Positions 1 through 13,756 of a stretch of 64,000 nt of DNA are shown piece by piece; within the stretch, counting starts at the first letter, position 1, and every line of letters begins with the position of its first letter. The translations under genes and the position numbers were made by a program. The notes under the pieces were generated by a model. The model saw only the letters and a list, made by a program, of their open reading frames with translations. It searched no databases and was not told the origin of the DNA. Origin of the DNA: Paulinella micropora (lineage: Eukaryota > Cercozoa > Imbricatea > Euglyphida); contig BJOX01000095.1 of NCBI GenBank assembly GCA_009731375.1, positions 593,622 to 657,621 of the forward strand, given 5' to 3'.

Positions 1-116
1 CTTCCTCCTCCTCCTCCCCCTCCTCCTCCTCCTCCTCCTCCTCTTCCTCCTCCCCCTCCTCCTCCTCACTTCCGCCGGGGCTGCAAGCTTCAGGATTAGC
101 ACAACGACACCGACAG
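1..116 (+). CDS. TERT: TERT exon (partial): Ser-rich run before motif 1/2
   Basis: The frame with codons starting at position 3 is open: a (TCC)n serine run with some Pro, then [16 protein letters not shown], then donor GTATGT at 117 (phase 0). It joins in phase to the motif-2 exon. The last 23 nt, after CTTCAG at 87-92, are the parent of the broken copies in the next intron, so the true acceptor could instead be at 92. The exon runs off the left edge of the window. Confidence 0.55.
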
Positions 117-287
117 GTATGTGCATATCTATATCTATATCTATATCTATATCTATATCTATATCTGTATCTGTATCTGTATCTGTATCTATCTCTATAT
201 CTATCTCTATCTCTATCTCTATCTCTGTCTATATCTATATCTATATCTATATCTATGTCTATATCTATGTCTATCTATCTATCTATC

Positions 288-326
<39 letters not shown>

Positions 327-2077
327 CTGTATCTATATCTGTATCTATATCTATATCTATACATATATCTACATCTATATATTTTTCCATATCCATATCC
401 ATATCTATATCTATATCTATATCTATATCTATATATGTATATACATCTATAAACAGACATAACAATATATATCTATATCTGTATCTATTTCTATTTCTAT
501 ATCTAAATCTATATCTATAAACAGACACAACAATCTATATCTATATCTATATCTATATCTATATCTACCTATATCAAAATCTATATCTATCTATATCTAT
601 ATCTATATGTATATCTATACCTATATCTATATCTATATCTATATCTACATCTGTATTCATTTCTAGTTTCAGGCCTTAGCCCAACTAGCACGGCACAGGC
701 AGATATATCTATATCTATATATATATCTATATCTATACCTATATCTATATCTATATCTATATCTCTATCTATATCTGTATTCATTTCTAGTTTCAGGCCT
801 TAGCCAAAGTTGCACGGCAAAGGCAGATATATCTATATCTATATCTATATCTATATCTATATCTATGTCTATGTCTATATCTATATCTATATCTATATGT
901 ATATCTGTATCTGTATTCATTTCTAGTTTCAGGCCTTAGCCCAATTTGCACGGTACAGGCAGATATATCTATATCTATATCTACATCTATATCAATATCT
1001 ATATCTATATCTATGTCTATATCTATACCTACATCTATATCTATACCTGTATCTATATTTATATCTACATCTATATCTGTATTGATTGCTACTTTCAGGA
1101 CTTAGTCCAATTTGCACGGCAAAGGCAGATATATCTATATCTATATCTATATCAAGATCTATATATATATCTATATCTGTATCTATATCTATATCTACAT
1201 CTATATCTGTATTGCTTGCTACTTTCAGGACTTAGTCCAATTTGCACGGTGCAGGCAGATATATCTATATCTATATCTATATCTATATCAAGATCTATAT
1301 CTACATCTATATCTATATCTATATCTACATCTATATCTGTATTGATTGGTACTTTCAGGACTTAGTCCAATTTGCACGGTTCAGGCAGATATATCTATAT
1401 CTATATCTACATCTATATCAAGATCTATATCTATATCTATATCTAAGTCTATATCTATGTCTATATCTATATCATATCTATATCTATATCTATATCTACA
1501 TCTATGTATTGATTGGTACTTTCAGGACTTAGTCCAATTTGCACGGTGCAGGCAGATATATCTATATCTATATCTATATCTATATCAAGATCTATATCTA
1601 TATCTATATCTACATCTATATCTGTATTGATTGCTACTTTCAGGACTTAGTCCAATTTGCACGGTACAGGCAGATATATCTATATCTATATCTACATCTA
1701 TATCTATATCTATATCTGTATTGATTGCTGCTTTCAGGACTTAGTCCAATTTGCACGGTGCAGGCAGATATATCTATATCTATATCAAGATCTATATCAA
1801 GATCTATATCTATATCTATATCTATATCTATATCTATACCTATATCTACATCTATATCTGTATTGATTGGTACTTTCAGGACTTAGTCCAATTTGTACGG
1901 TACAGGCAGATATATCTACATCTATATCTACATCTATATCTATATCTATATCTATATCTATATCTATGGTACAGGAAGGCAAGTGCAGCCATATCTATAT
2001 CTATCTCTACATCTGTAACTATGTCTATATCTATATCTATATCTTTATATCTTACGTATAGCTGTATCTGCATCTAC

Positions 2078-2145
<68 letters not shown>

Positions 2146-2270
2146 ATATCTCTCTCTATGTATATATATATAGTATGAATCTATATATATATACATATAC
2201 ATATATATATATATAGAATATATATATATATATATGTCTGTTTCTATATCTGTATCGATATCGATAGCAG
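117..2270 (+). repeat. TERT intron: (ATATCT)n with ten broken exon copies
   Basis: The intron is nearly all (ATCTAT)n and (AT)n. Ten copies of a 35-45 bp segment sit near 661, 785, 919, 1090, 1210, 1350, 1516, 1634, 1730 and 1872, spaced 95-165 bp. Each has a polypyrimidine/TTCAG acceptor followed by sequence like TTAGTCCAATTTGCACGG. The first three (TTAGCCCAACTAGCACGG type) are closest to the 3' edge of the preceding exon. A further tail piece lies at 1965-1990. Confidence 0.8.
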
Positions 2271-2322
2271 GGCGCTGCTCCAGCCTTGTCCAAGAGCTTT
2301 CCCGCAGTTAACCGCTCTCTAG
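2271..2322 (+). CDS. TERT: TERT exon: motif 2
   Basis: The exon follows acceptor TCGATAGCAG and ends before GTGCAA (phase 1). It encodes GAAPALSKSFPAVNRSL. The SFPAVN core aligns with the LRPIVN core of TERT motif 2, with Phe where Arg is usual. The frame runs on into the next exon. Confidence 0.7.
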
Positions 2323-2342
2323 GTGCAATACGAACACACACA

Positions 2343-2373
<31 letters not shown>

Positions 2374-2454
2374 GCGCATACACACACGCACACGCACGCA
2401 CGCATGCACACACACACACACACACACACATACATACAATACATACACACATAG

Positions 2455-2523
2455 GTGCAGCCTTTGAAACGCTTAAGTATGAAACTGCACGCAAGCCGCT
2501 GACACTGGGGTCCTCTGTAGCCG
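2455..2523 (+). CDS. TERT: TERT exon: linker after motif 2
   Basis: The acceptor is ACATAG; GTGCAG six bases further on would keep the same frame. The exon encodes AAFETLKYETARKPLTLGS and then SVAG. This matches the conserved TERT segment with LKYE/LNYER, a basic pair and a LG.SV.G tail before motif A. It ends in phase 1 before GTCCCT. Confidence 0.85.
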
Positions 2524-2588
2524 GTCCCTCTATCTACCTACCTACCTACCTACCTATCCATCTATCTATCTATCTATCTATCTATCTG

Positions 2589-2627
<39 letters not shown>

Positions 2628-2987
2628 GTCTGTCTATCTATATATCTATATATTCTATCTATCTATCTATCTATCTATCTATCATCATTGTAGCTTGCGC
2701 AAGCTTACGGTGCTCAAAACACTTGGACTAACGGCTTCCTTTTCTTTCTCTTCTTCCTTATCCTCCCACTCTCCATTCCTAGATTGCCTTTTTCTTCAAC
2801 GTCCTTCCTCCTCTTCTTTTTCCAGAACACAGTCTACCCGTGATTCCCATCCCGGACACATGCACAGTACACAAATTATTGTTTGATGTGAAACTGCGTT
2901 CCTTTGCAAGGACTACATTCCTTTGCGACATCTCATCTGTCTGTATGTCTGTCTATCTTTCTATCTACCTACTACCTATCTATCTAA

Positions 2988-3026
<39 letters not shown>

Positions 3027-3338
3027 GGTTCCAAGCAGGTCTATCGGAAGCTGATATCTATCTCTCTATCTATCTATCGATCTAAACACTTGGGCTAACG
3101 GCTTCCTTTTCTTTCCCTTCTTCCTTATCCTCCCCACTCTCCATTCCTAGATTGCCTTTTTCTTCAACGTCCTCCTCTTCTTTTTTCCAGAACACAGTCT
3201 ACCCCCCGTGATTCCCATCCCGGACACATGCACAGTACACAAATTATTGTTTGATGTGAAACTGCGTTCCTTTGCAAGGACTACATTCCTTTGCGACATC
3301 TCATCTATCTATCTATCTATCTATCTATCAATCAATCA

Positions 3339-3375
<37 letters not shown>

Positions 3376-3485
3376 GGTCCCAAGCAGATCTATTGGAAGC
3401 TGATATCTATCTATCTATCTATCTATCTATCAATCTATCAATCTATCAATCTATCTAGGTCCCAAGCAGGTTTATCGGAAGCTGA

Positions 3486-3527
<42 letters not shown>

Positions 3528-3528
3528 G
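2524..3528 (+). repeat. TERT intron: (ATCT)n, a duplicated 220-bp block and three 5'-edge exon copies
   Basis: (ATCT)n and (CCTA)n dominate. A block of about 220 bp of unknown nature occurs twice, at 2715-2936 and 3085-3305. It is nearly identical and holds a pyrimidine-rich tract ending in CCAG. Three truncated copies of the next exon's 5' edge (TAGGT.CCAAGCAG.T.TAT.GGAAGCTGATA) lie at about 3026, 3374 and 3459, each decaying into (TATC)n. Confidence 0.8.
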
Positions 3529-3572
3529 GTCCCAAGCAGGTCTATTGGAAGCTAATACACTTCAAGGACAAG
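3529..3572 (+). CDS. TERT: TERT mini-exon upstream of motif A
   Basis: This 44-nt exon lies between TATCTAG and GTAAATAG. It encodes [14 protein letters not shown] after completing a Gly codon. It matches the helix before TERT motif A (G.d.vy..w..F). It is the only copy with both edges intact. It lies exactly where (ATCT)n upstream changes to (GATA)n downstream. Confidence 0.8.
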
Positions 3573-4656
<1,084 letters not shown>

Positions 4657-4773
4657 CTGCGTGCGCAGAATCTGTTCGAGCCGAGCGCTGAGACAAGTAG
4701 AAGGCTACGAAAACCCTTGTACGCTGTGACGTGTGATATTGCTCACTGCTTCGATAACGTGCGAAGGAGCAAG
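4657..4773 (+). CDS. TERT: TERT exon: motif A
   Basis: The exon runs from CCGTCCAG to GTGAGA: 39 codons, phase 0 at both ends. It contains KPLYAVTCDIAHCFDNVRR, which is motif A: hydrophobic strand, catalytic Asp (codon 4735-4737) and the downstream Phe-Asp pair. Telomerase usually has VDV.G.YD here; Cys before the Asp and Phe in place of Tyr are variants. Confidence 0.9.
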
Positions 4774-4892
4774 GTGAGAGTCTGTGTATGTGGATGTATG
4801 TGGATGTGGATGTGGATGTGGATGTGGATGTGGATGTGGATGTGTATGTGTATGTGTATGTGTATGCGTATGCGTGTGTGCATGTGTGTGTG

Positions 4893-4929
<37 letters not shown>

Positions 4930-5178
4930 GTGTGTATGTGTGCGTATGCGTATGTGTATGCGTATGCGTATGCGTATGCGTATGCGTATGCGTATGCGTA
5001 TGCGTATGTGTATGTGTATGCGTATGCGTATGCGTATGCGTATGCGTATGCGTATGCGTATGCGTATGCGTGTGCGCATGCGCATGCGCATGCGTATGCG
5101 TATGCGCATGCGCATGCGCATTTGCATGTGTATGTGCATCTGGTGTATGTGAATGTGTATGTGTATGTGTATTTGTAG
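4774..5178 (+). repeat. TERT intron: GT-rich hexanucleotide repeat
   Basis: The donor GTGAGA runs into (ATGTGG)n, (ATGTGT)n and a long (GTATGC)n tract at about 4940-5115, then the acceptor ATTTGTAG. No exon copy was seen. The very long ORFs on both strands here are repeat artefacts. Confidence 0.85.
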
Positions 5179-5214
5179 CTGCTAGCACTGGTCGAGATGC
5201 TGGCCTCTGAGCAG
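5179..5214 (+). CDS. TERT: TERT micro-exon after motif A
   Basis: This 36-nt, phase-0 exon between TTTGTAG and GTGTGT encodes LLALVEMLASEQ. It corresponds to the helix after motif A (..L..vi.sli). A degraded copy of its 3' edge (GATGCTTGCCTCTGAGC) is at 5348-5365. Confidence 0.8.
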
Positions 5215-5604
5215 GTGTGTATGTGTGCGTGTATGTGTATGTGTATGTGCATGTGTATGTGTATGTGTATGCGTATGTGTATGTGTATGTGTATGTGTAC
5301 GTGTATGTGTACGTGTATGTGTACGTGTATGTGTATGTGTATATGTAGATGCTTGCCTCTGAGCCGGTGCGAATAAATATAAATATTCAATTTCAATAAG
5401 CATGTATGTATGTATGTATGTATGTATGTATGTATGTATGCATGCATGTATGCATGTATGTATGTATGTATGTATGTATGTATGTATGTATGTATGTACG
5501 GTATGTGTGTATGTATGTATGTATGTGTGTATGTATGTATGTATGTATGTATGTATGTATGTATGTATGTATGTATGTATGCATGTATGTATGTATGTAT
5601 GTAC

Positions 5605-5636
<32 letters not shown>

Positions 5637-5718
5637 TGTATGAACTATGACTTTGAGCGCTCTCCCAAGCGTGCTAGTCGCTTTCAACATTCATAGACCT
5701 ATCTGTCTACCTGCCCAC

Positions 5719-5773
<55 letters not shown>

Positions 5774-5820
5774 ACTTCATTTGAAACCTTTCATCAAGAA
5801 CTTGCTAATTAGCCGATTCT

Positions 5821-5879
<59 letters not shown>

Positions 5880-5948
5880 ATGTTTGTAATAATATATCTG
5901 GAGAAAGAGTATATTTTAATAATCAACCTGTTTTGGAAACAAGAACCG

Positions 5949-5996
<48 letters not shown>

Positions 5997-6160
5997 TCAT
6001 TTGAATTCATTGTTGATTGTATCTCTGTACTGCGTTCCGGTAGGGTTTAGCATGATATAATGTTTAATAAAACTGTCCCAACGTTACCCTGTACTGCACC
6101 TGAGCAGTATTGCGTGTGGGCAAGTTCGCATGTTATCTACCTATCTATCTATCTATCTAT

Positions 6161-6372
6161 CTCTGTAATGGAGGTGGGAGCTCGTTCTGCAAGGGGCGCT
6201 TTATGGAACGAGCCCTGGCCCCGCCTGGTACTAGGGAGCTTTGGTATTGCCTGTATCAGTCCCTTCCGTGCAAACATCACGGCTTAGCTGGGCATCGGGT
6301 TAATACTTTACCCACAGACTTCCTGGTTGACGAAATCAGAAGCTCCTTTTTTCTGACATTAGTCGATATTTC

Positions 6373-6375
<3 letters not shown>
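6161..6375 (+). mobile_element. Dispersed repeat family 1, copy A (5'-truncated)
   Basis: It begins CTCTGTAATGGAGGTGGGAG and ends ACATTAGTCGATATTTCATC, running into (ATCT)n. It shares its 3' end with copies B-D, but its 5' end is the most truncated. Confidence 0.75.
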
Positions 6376-6413
<38 letters not shown>

Positions 6414-6585
6414 ATCTATCTATCTATCTAATCTATCTATCTACCTGAGCAGTATTGCGTGTGGGCAAGTTCGCATGCTATCTATCTTTCTATCTATCTA
6501 TCTATCTATCTATCTAATCTATCTAATCTATCTTTCTAATCTATCTATCTACCTGAGCAGTATTGCGTGTGGGCAAGTTCGCATG

Positions 6586-6616
<31 letters not shown>

Positions 6617-6815
6617 ATCTATCTATCTATCTATCTAATCTATCTATCTACCTGAGCAGTATTGCGTGTGGGCAAGTTCGCATGCTATCTACCTGTCTAT
6701 CTATCTATCTATCTATCTATCTACCTACCTACCTACCTACCTACCTATCTATCTACCTTAGGAATATTCGGTCGGCAAGTTCGCATGCTATCTACCTATC
6801 TATCTATCTACCTGC

Positions 6816-6854
<39 letters not shown>

Positions 6855-6942
6855 CCTATCTATCTACCTTAGGAATATTCGGTCGGCAAGTTCGCATGCT
6901 ATCTACCTATCTATCTATCTACCTATCTATCTACCTACCTAC

Positions 6943-6973
<31 letters not shown>

Positions 6974-7144
6974 CCTATCCACCTACCTTAGGAATATTCG
7001 GTCGGCAAGTTCGCATGCTATCTACCTATCTATCTATCTATCTAGCTATCTATCTATCTATCTATCTATATATCTACCTATCTATCTACCTTAGGAATAT
7101 TCGGTCGGCAAGTTCACATGCTATCTTCCTATCTACCTATCTAC

Positions 7145-7175
<31 letters not shown>

Positions 7176-7314
7176 CCTTAGGAATATTCGGTCGGCAAGT
7201 TCGCATGCTATCTACCTATCTATCTATCTACCTACCTATATATCTATCTATCTATCTATCTATCTACCTACCTATCTATCTACCTTAGGAATATTCGGTC
7301 GGCAAGTTCGCATG

Positions 7315-7351
<37 letters not shown>

Positions 7352-7459
7352 CATCTATCTATCTATCTATCTATCTACCTATCTATCTACCTATCTATCT
7401 ACCTTTAGGAATATTCGGTCGGCAAGTTCGCATGCTATCTATCTATCTACCTATCTACA

Positions 7460-7492
<33 letters not shown>

Positions 7493-7598
7493 GTCTATCT
7501 ATCTATCTATCTATCTACCTACCTATCTATCTACCTTAGGAATATTCAGTCGGCAAGTTCGCATGCTATCTACCTATCTATCTATCTACCTATCTACA

Positions 7599-7645
<47 letters not shown>

Positions 7646-7712
7646 ATATTTACCTATCCATCTACCTTAGGAATATTCGGTCGGCAAGTTCGCATGCTAT
7701 CTACCTATCTAC

Positions 7713-7743
<31 letters not shown>

Positions 7744-7845
7744 CCTACCTACCTACCTACCTATCTATCTACCTTAGGAATATTCGGTCGGCAAGTTCGC
7801 ATGCTATCTATCTATCTGTCTATCTATCTATCTATCTATCTATCT

Positions 7846-8204
7846 CCGAAATAGCGACGGGAAGCACAATCCTGTTCCCTCAGGGTGCCCTTTCTCGCTT
7901 GTTGAGCCCGGAATAAAACCCACAGTGCTCTGTCGGTTTATACTAGACTGTCGAACAGTCTCGAAACTCCATCTGCTTACTGGGTCCTCTGTAATGGAGG
8001 TGGGAGCTCGTTCTGCAAGGGGCGCTTATGGAACGAGCCCTGGCCCCGCCTGGTACTAGGGAGCTTTGGTATCGCCTGTATCAGTCCCTTCCGTGCAAAC
8101 ATCACGGCTTAGCTGGGCATCGGGTTAATACTTTACCCACAGACTTCCTTGGTTGACGAAATCAGAAGCTCCTTTTTTCTTACATTAGTCGATATCTCAT
8201 CTAT
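7846..8204 (+). mobile_element. Dispersed repeat family 1, copy B
   Basis: It begins CCGAAATAGCGACGGGAAGC and ends at the common ACATTAGTCGATATCTCATC. Over the shared length it is nearly identical to copy C. Confidence 0.78.
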
Positions 8205-8253
8205 ATATCTACCTTAGGAATATTCGGTCGGCAAGTTGTCATGCTATCTATCC

Positions 8254-8290
<37 letters not shown>

Positions 8291-8465
8291 CCTATCTATC
8301 TACCTTAGGAATATTCGGTCGGCAAGTTCGCATGCTATCTACCTATCTATCTATCTACCTATCTATCTATATATCTATCTATCTATCTATCTACCTACCT
8401 ATCTATCTACCTTAGGAATATTCGGTCGGCAAGTTCGCATGCTATCTACCTATCTATCTATCTAC

Positions 8466-8499
<34 letters not shown>

Positions 8500-8502
8500 G
8501 TT

Positions 8503-9043
8503 GATCTCATCACTTACTCCACGAAGTGAACCAAGGCCACTTGAGGTGTCACTGACCCTCCCTTGGGCTTGATGTTTTGAAATGGGTGCCATCTGTCGAC
8601 AGACAGAGAATTAGGGGATGGTGTGGGTGTGCTGGGCCCGTGGTGGGGTGCCTTATGTGTGCCTAGCCATACGCCTATGAGTCACATGCCGAAATAGCGA
8701 CGGGAAGCACAATCCTGTTCCCTCAGGGTGCCCTTTCTCGCTTGTTGAGCCCGGAATAAAACCCACAGTGCTCTGTCGGTTTATACTAGACTGTCGAACA
8801 GTCTCGAAACTCCATCTGCTTACTGGGCCCTCTGTAATGGAGGTGGGAGCTCGTTCTGCAAGGGGCGCTTATGGAACGAGCCCTGGCCCCGCCTGGTACT
8901 AGGGAGCTTTGGTATCGCCTGTATCAGTCCCTTCCGTGCAAACATCACGGCTTAGCTGGGCATCGGGTCAATACTTTACAGACTTTCCTTGGTTGACGAA
9001 ATCAGAAGCTCCTTTTTTCTGACATTAGTCGATATCTCATCTA
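8503..9043 (+). mobile_element. Dispersed repeat family 1, copy C (longest)
   Basis: It extends about 185 bp further 5' than copy B (TGATCTCATCACTTACTCCA...). It ends at the same 3' terminus followed by (ATCT)n. No ORF of note. 5' truncation with a constant 3' end suggests a non-LTR retroelement 3' end or a SINE. Confidence 0.7.
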
Positions 9044-9332
9044 TCTATTTATCTATATATCTACCTATCTATCTACCTTAGGAATATTCGGTCGGCAAGT
9101 TCGCATGCTATCTACCTATCTATCTATCTACCTATCTACCTATCTACCTATCTATCTATCTGTCTATCTATCTATCTATCTATCTACCTACCTATCTATC
9201 TACCTTAGGAATATTCGGTCGTCAAGTTCGCATGCTATCTACCTATCTATCTACCTATCTATCTATCTATTCTATCTATCTATCTATCTATCTATCTACC
9301 TATCTATCTATCTACCTATCTATCTGGCTTAG

Positions 9333-9411
9333 GAATACTCTGTCGGCAAGTTCGCATGCACACATCCACTGCTAGGGACACTGCACACACGACACAAACG
9401 CTGGGCGCAAG
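9333..9411 (+). CDS. TERT: TERT exon between motifs A and B'
   Basis: The exon runs from GGCTTAG to GTATGATG, phase 0 to 1. It encodes [19 protein letters not shown] followed by RHKRWAQ. The Y.v.k.a / H..kr pattern fits the TERT strand-turn after motif A. It is the full-length parent of the preceding array. Confidence 0.82.
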
Positions 9412-9428
9412 GTATGATGGATATGACT

Positions 9429-9517
<89 letters not shown>

Positions 9518-9741
9518 GCGCGNNNNNNNNNNTATATATATGTATATATATATATATGTATATGATTATGTCTATTTGTGGGTAAGTAATGTAGATATGT
9601 ATGCATGTATGTGATGTGTTATGGGCATAAGGTAGGACCAGGGAGATCTGATAGGTAGATGTAGATATAGATATAGATAGATAGTAAGATGTAGATATAG
9701 ATATAGATAGATATCAAGTTAATATATCTACCTACCTATAC

Positions 9742-9772
<31 letters not shown>

Positions 9773-9877
9773 CCTATCTACCTACCTATTTATCTATCTA
9801 TCCATCTATCCATCTATTTGATGAGGACGCTCTGGGCGCGCGTGGTGCCTTCTTGACCTACCTACCTACCTACCTAC

Positions 9878-9908
<31 letters not shown>

Positions 9909-10021
9909 CCTAGCTACCTACCTATCTATCTATCTGTCTATCTATCTATCTATATATCTATCTATCTATCTACCTACCTACCTACCTACCTACCTACCTA
10001 CCTTCCTACCTACCTACCTAC

Positions 10022-10064
<43 letters not shown>

Positions 10065-10111
10065 GCGGCAACTCGACACGACTCCCTCGGGACAGTGTTG
10101 GCAAACCGCTA

Positions 10112-10153
<42 letters not shown>

Positions 10154-10294
10154 CCTATCTATCTATCTATCTAGTGGCAACTCGACACGACTCGCTCGAG
10201 ACAGCGTTGGCACACTACACACTATTACGTAACGCGATAATGCAAGACCATATGTCAGCCATCTATCTATTTATCTATTTGTCTATCTATCTAG
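9412..10294 (+). repeat. TERT intron: (AT)n, 10-base gap, (ATCT)n/(CCTA)n and edge copies
   Basis: An (AT)n run of about 90 bp ends at an N gap (9523-9532). After 9720 come (ATCT)n and (CTAC)n. A degraded 3'-edge copy of the preceding exon (GACGCTCTGGGCGCGCG) is at 9825-9841. Two truncated 5'-edge copies of the next exon are at 10062-10113 and 10172-10260. The second keeps about 85 bp. Confidence 0.8.
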
Positions 10295-10400
10295 CGGCAA
10301 CTCGACACGACTCGCTCGAGACAGCGTTGGCACACTACACACTATTACGTAACGCGATTTTGCAAGACCACGTGAGCCGTACCCGACTGTCCCGCGCTAG
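10295..10400 (+). CDS. TERT: TERT exon: helical region before motif B'
   Basis: The exon runs from CTATCTAG to GTACGATAG, phase 1 to 2. It encodes [19 protein letters not shown], then [15 protein letters not shown]. It matches the TERT segment with a conserved I..D/E. strand before motif B'. Like the exon at 3529 it sits at the switch from (ATCT)n to (GATA)n. Confidence 0.82.
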
Positions 10401-11643
<1,243 letters not shown>

Positions 11644-11700
11644 TTTGTTGCGTCTACTGCAAGAGCATCTGCAACAGAACATTGTGGAATATGCTGGCAG
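11644..11700 (+). CDS. TERT: TERT exon just before motif B'
   Basis: This 57-nt exon, phase 2 to 2, lies between GTATATAG and GTCATC. It encodes LLRLLQEHLQQNIVEYAG. This corresponds to the helix and strand before motif B' (L......h...n.v...gk.Y.Q). Confidence 0.88.
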
Positions 11701-11703
11701 GTC

Positions 11704-11744
<41 letters not shown>

Positions 11745-11849
11745 CCTATCCACCTATCCACCTATCTACCTATGCACCTATCTACCTATCCACCTATCCA
11801 CCTATCTACCTATCTACCTACGTCTCTACATTGTTCTCTATCTCGCCAG

Positions 11850-12222
11850 GTTTTTGCTGCAGCTGGAAGGTGTCCCTCAAGGCTCTGTCTTGTCTGGTTT
11901 GTTGGCTTCTGTCTACCTGGGGCACCTGGAGGCCTTCGCTCTGCAGCCTAGACTAACTGCTAACTCCTCTTCCTCATCTTCCTCTTCCTCCTCTTCCTCT
12001 TCCTTTTCCTCCTCTTCCTCCTTTTCCTCCTCTTTCTCCACGTCTTCTTCTTCTTCTTCTTCTTCTTCTTCTTCTCCCCCTCCTCCTCCCCCTCCTCCCC
12101 CTCCTCCTCCTCTTGCTCCAAACACTCCTAGCACAACCCCTGTGTCTTCTTCTTCTTCTTCTTCTTCTTCTTCTTCTTCTTCTCCTTCTTCTCCTTCTCC
12201 TTCTTCTCCTTCTCCTTCTTCT

Positions 12223-12269
<47 letters not shown>

Positions 12270-12408
12270 TTCCTCCTCTTCTTCTTCCTCCTCCTCCTCT
12301 TCTTCTTCTTCTTCCTCTTCTTCCTCTTCTTCTTCTCCTTCTTCTTCTTCTTCTTCTTCGTCTTCTTCTTCTTCTTCTTCTTCTTCTCCTTCTCCTTCTT
12401 CTCCTTCT

Positions 12409-12455
<47 letters not shown>

Positions 12456-12507
12456 TTCTTCTTCTTCTTCTTCTTCTTCTTCCACGCCGCTCCAACAGCA
12501 CCAGCAG
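11850..12507 (+). CDS. TERT: TERT exon: motif B' plus Ser/Pro-rich insertion
   Basis: The acceptor is TCTCGCCAG and the donor is GTACAA after CTCCAACAGCACCAGCAG (phase 0). The exon starts FLLQLEGVPQGSVLSGLLAS, which is motif B' with the conserved G.PQGS..S core, followed by VYLGHLEAF. About 185 residues of Ser (TCT/TCC/TCA codons) with Pro clusters follow, ending TPLQQHQQ. TERTs normally have only some 10-15 residues between B' and C, so this is an expanded loop. The antisense polyGlu/polyArg/polyLys ORFs over it are artefacts. Confidence 0.9.
12113..12507 (+). repeat. Coding trinucleotide tract (TCT/TCC)n in TERT
   Basis: A near-pure TCT run with TCC interruptions, translated as Ser. It is part of the motif B' exon and stays in frame. 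Such a tract is prone to length polymorphism. Confidence 0.85.
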
Positions 12508-12716
12508 GTACAATACATACATACATATATACATACATAAATACATACATACATACATACATACATATTGTAAAAAGGCTTACTTATACTACGCCAGATG
12601 GATGATTTATGTGTATTTGTATGTATGTATGTATGTATGTATGTATGTATGTATGTATGTATTATGTATGTATGTATGTACGTATGTATGTATGTATGTA
12701 TGTATATGTATGTATG

Positions 12717-12748
<32 letters not shown>

Positions 12749-12756
12749 TGTATGTG

Positions 12757-12787
<31 letters not shown>

Positions 12788-13293
12788 TGTATGCAATGTA
12801 TTTGTGTAGGAGGCTATATGCCTTATGCCACGCCAGATGGATGAGATATGTATCTTTGTGTGTATGTATGTATGTATGTATGCATGTATGTATGCATGTA
12901 TGTATGTACCTTTGTGTATATGTATCTTTGTGTGTATGTATGTATGTATGTATGTATGTATGTATGTCTACATGTATGTATGTATGTATGTATGTATGTA
13001 TGTATGTTTGTATGTATGTATGTATGTATACATGTATGTACGTCTATATTTATGTCATGTACATATGTATGTATGTATGTATGTATGTAAGGTATGCAAT
13101 GTATATGTGTAGGAAACGATATTACTATCGCTCATGCTATACCAGATGGATGACTTTGTGTATATATGTAGATATGTATGTCTTTATCTATATGTCTATG
13201 TGTGTGTAAGTAATGTACACATGTATATGTATGTATGTGATGTATATATGTATGTATAGGAGGCTGTCTCCCTGATGCTTCGCCAGATGGATG

Positions 13294-13376
<83 letters not shown>

Positions 13377-13520
13377 TGTATGTATGTATGTATGTATGTC
13401 TTTGTGTACATGTCTGTATATATGTATGTATGTATGTATGTATGTAAGTAATATACATATGTATGTATAATGTATGTATAGGAGGCTGTCTCGCTGATGC
13501 TTCGCCAGATGCATCATATA

Positions 13521-13566
<46 letters not shown>

Positions 13567-13703
13567 TATATTTATATATTTATTATGTCTATTTGTGGGT
13601 AAGTAATGTAAATATGTATGTATGTATGTGGTGCATTATATGATATATGTATGTATAAGAGATGTATGTATGTGTATGCATTGTATGATATATGTATGTA
13701 TAG
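12508..13703 (+). repeat. TERT intron: (ATGT)n with five broken motif-C exon copies
   Basis: (ATGT)n and (AT)n are punctuated by partial copies of the motif-C exon at about 12573-12610, 12807-12850, 13110-13160, 13258-13296 and 13486-13516. All keep CGCCAGATGGATGA or a close variant. They end in repeat where the rest of the exon should be. The two nearest the real exon are the most similar to it. Confidence 0.85.
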
Positions 13704-13756
13704 GACGTTGTCTCACTGATGCTTCGCCAGATGGATGACTTCCTCTTTCTAACCAA
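13704..13756 (+). CDS. TERT: TERT exon: motif C with the catalytic Asp pair
   Basis: The exon runs from TGTATAG to GTAGAC, phase 0 to 2. It encodes [17 protein letters not shown]. This is motif C (L.R..DDfL.iT); the Asp pair is at 13734-13739. It is the only one of seven related copies that has both the DVVSL start and a GT donor in the right phase. Confidence 0.92.

Larger units (their letters stand above)
5215..9332 (+). repeat. TERT intron: (ATGT)n, (GA)n and an array of about 19 copies of the next exon's 5' edge
   Basis: The order is GT-rich repeat, (ATGT)n at 5402-5645, (ATCT)n, and (GA)n at 5821-5876 and 5953-5992. From 6103 to 9330 is an array whose units are (ATCT)n plus a 25-30 bp piece reading TTAGGAATATTCGGTCGGC then AAGTTCGCATGC. 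The first four units carry a diverged variant (GAGCAGTATTGCGTGTGGGC). Pieces occur near 6109, 6455, 6560, 6660, 6765, 6875, 7000, 7100, 7185, 7290, 7412, 7540, 7672, 7782, 8220, 8310, 8420, 9082 and 9212. The dispersed repeats at 6161, 7846 and 8503 interrupt the array. Confidence 0.85.

Noticed and set aside
119-528. Long ORFs of Ile-Tyr/Ser-Ile type as membrane proteins
   Set aside because: Translations of (ATCTAT)n in every frame; the same type appears wherever this repeat occurs. The same reasoning removes the IYLS, MYVC, HTYI and VCVC ORFs throughout the window.
11913-12566. Antisense polyGlu/polyArg/polyLys ORFs
   Set aside because: They mirror the (TCT)n tract of the TERT exon in three frames and contain no non-repeat sequence with protein-like features.
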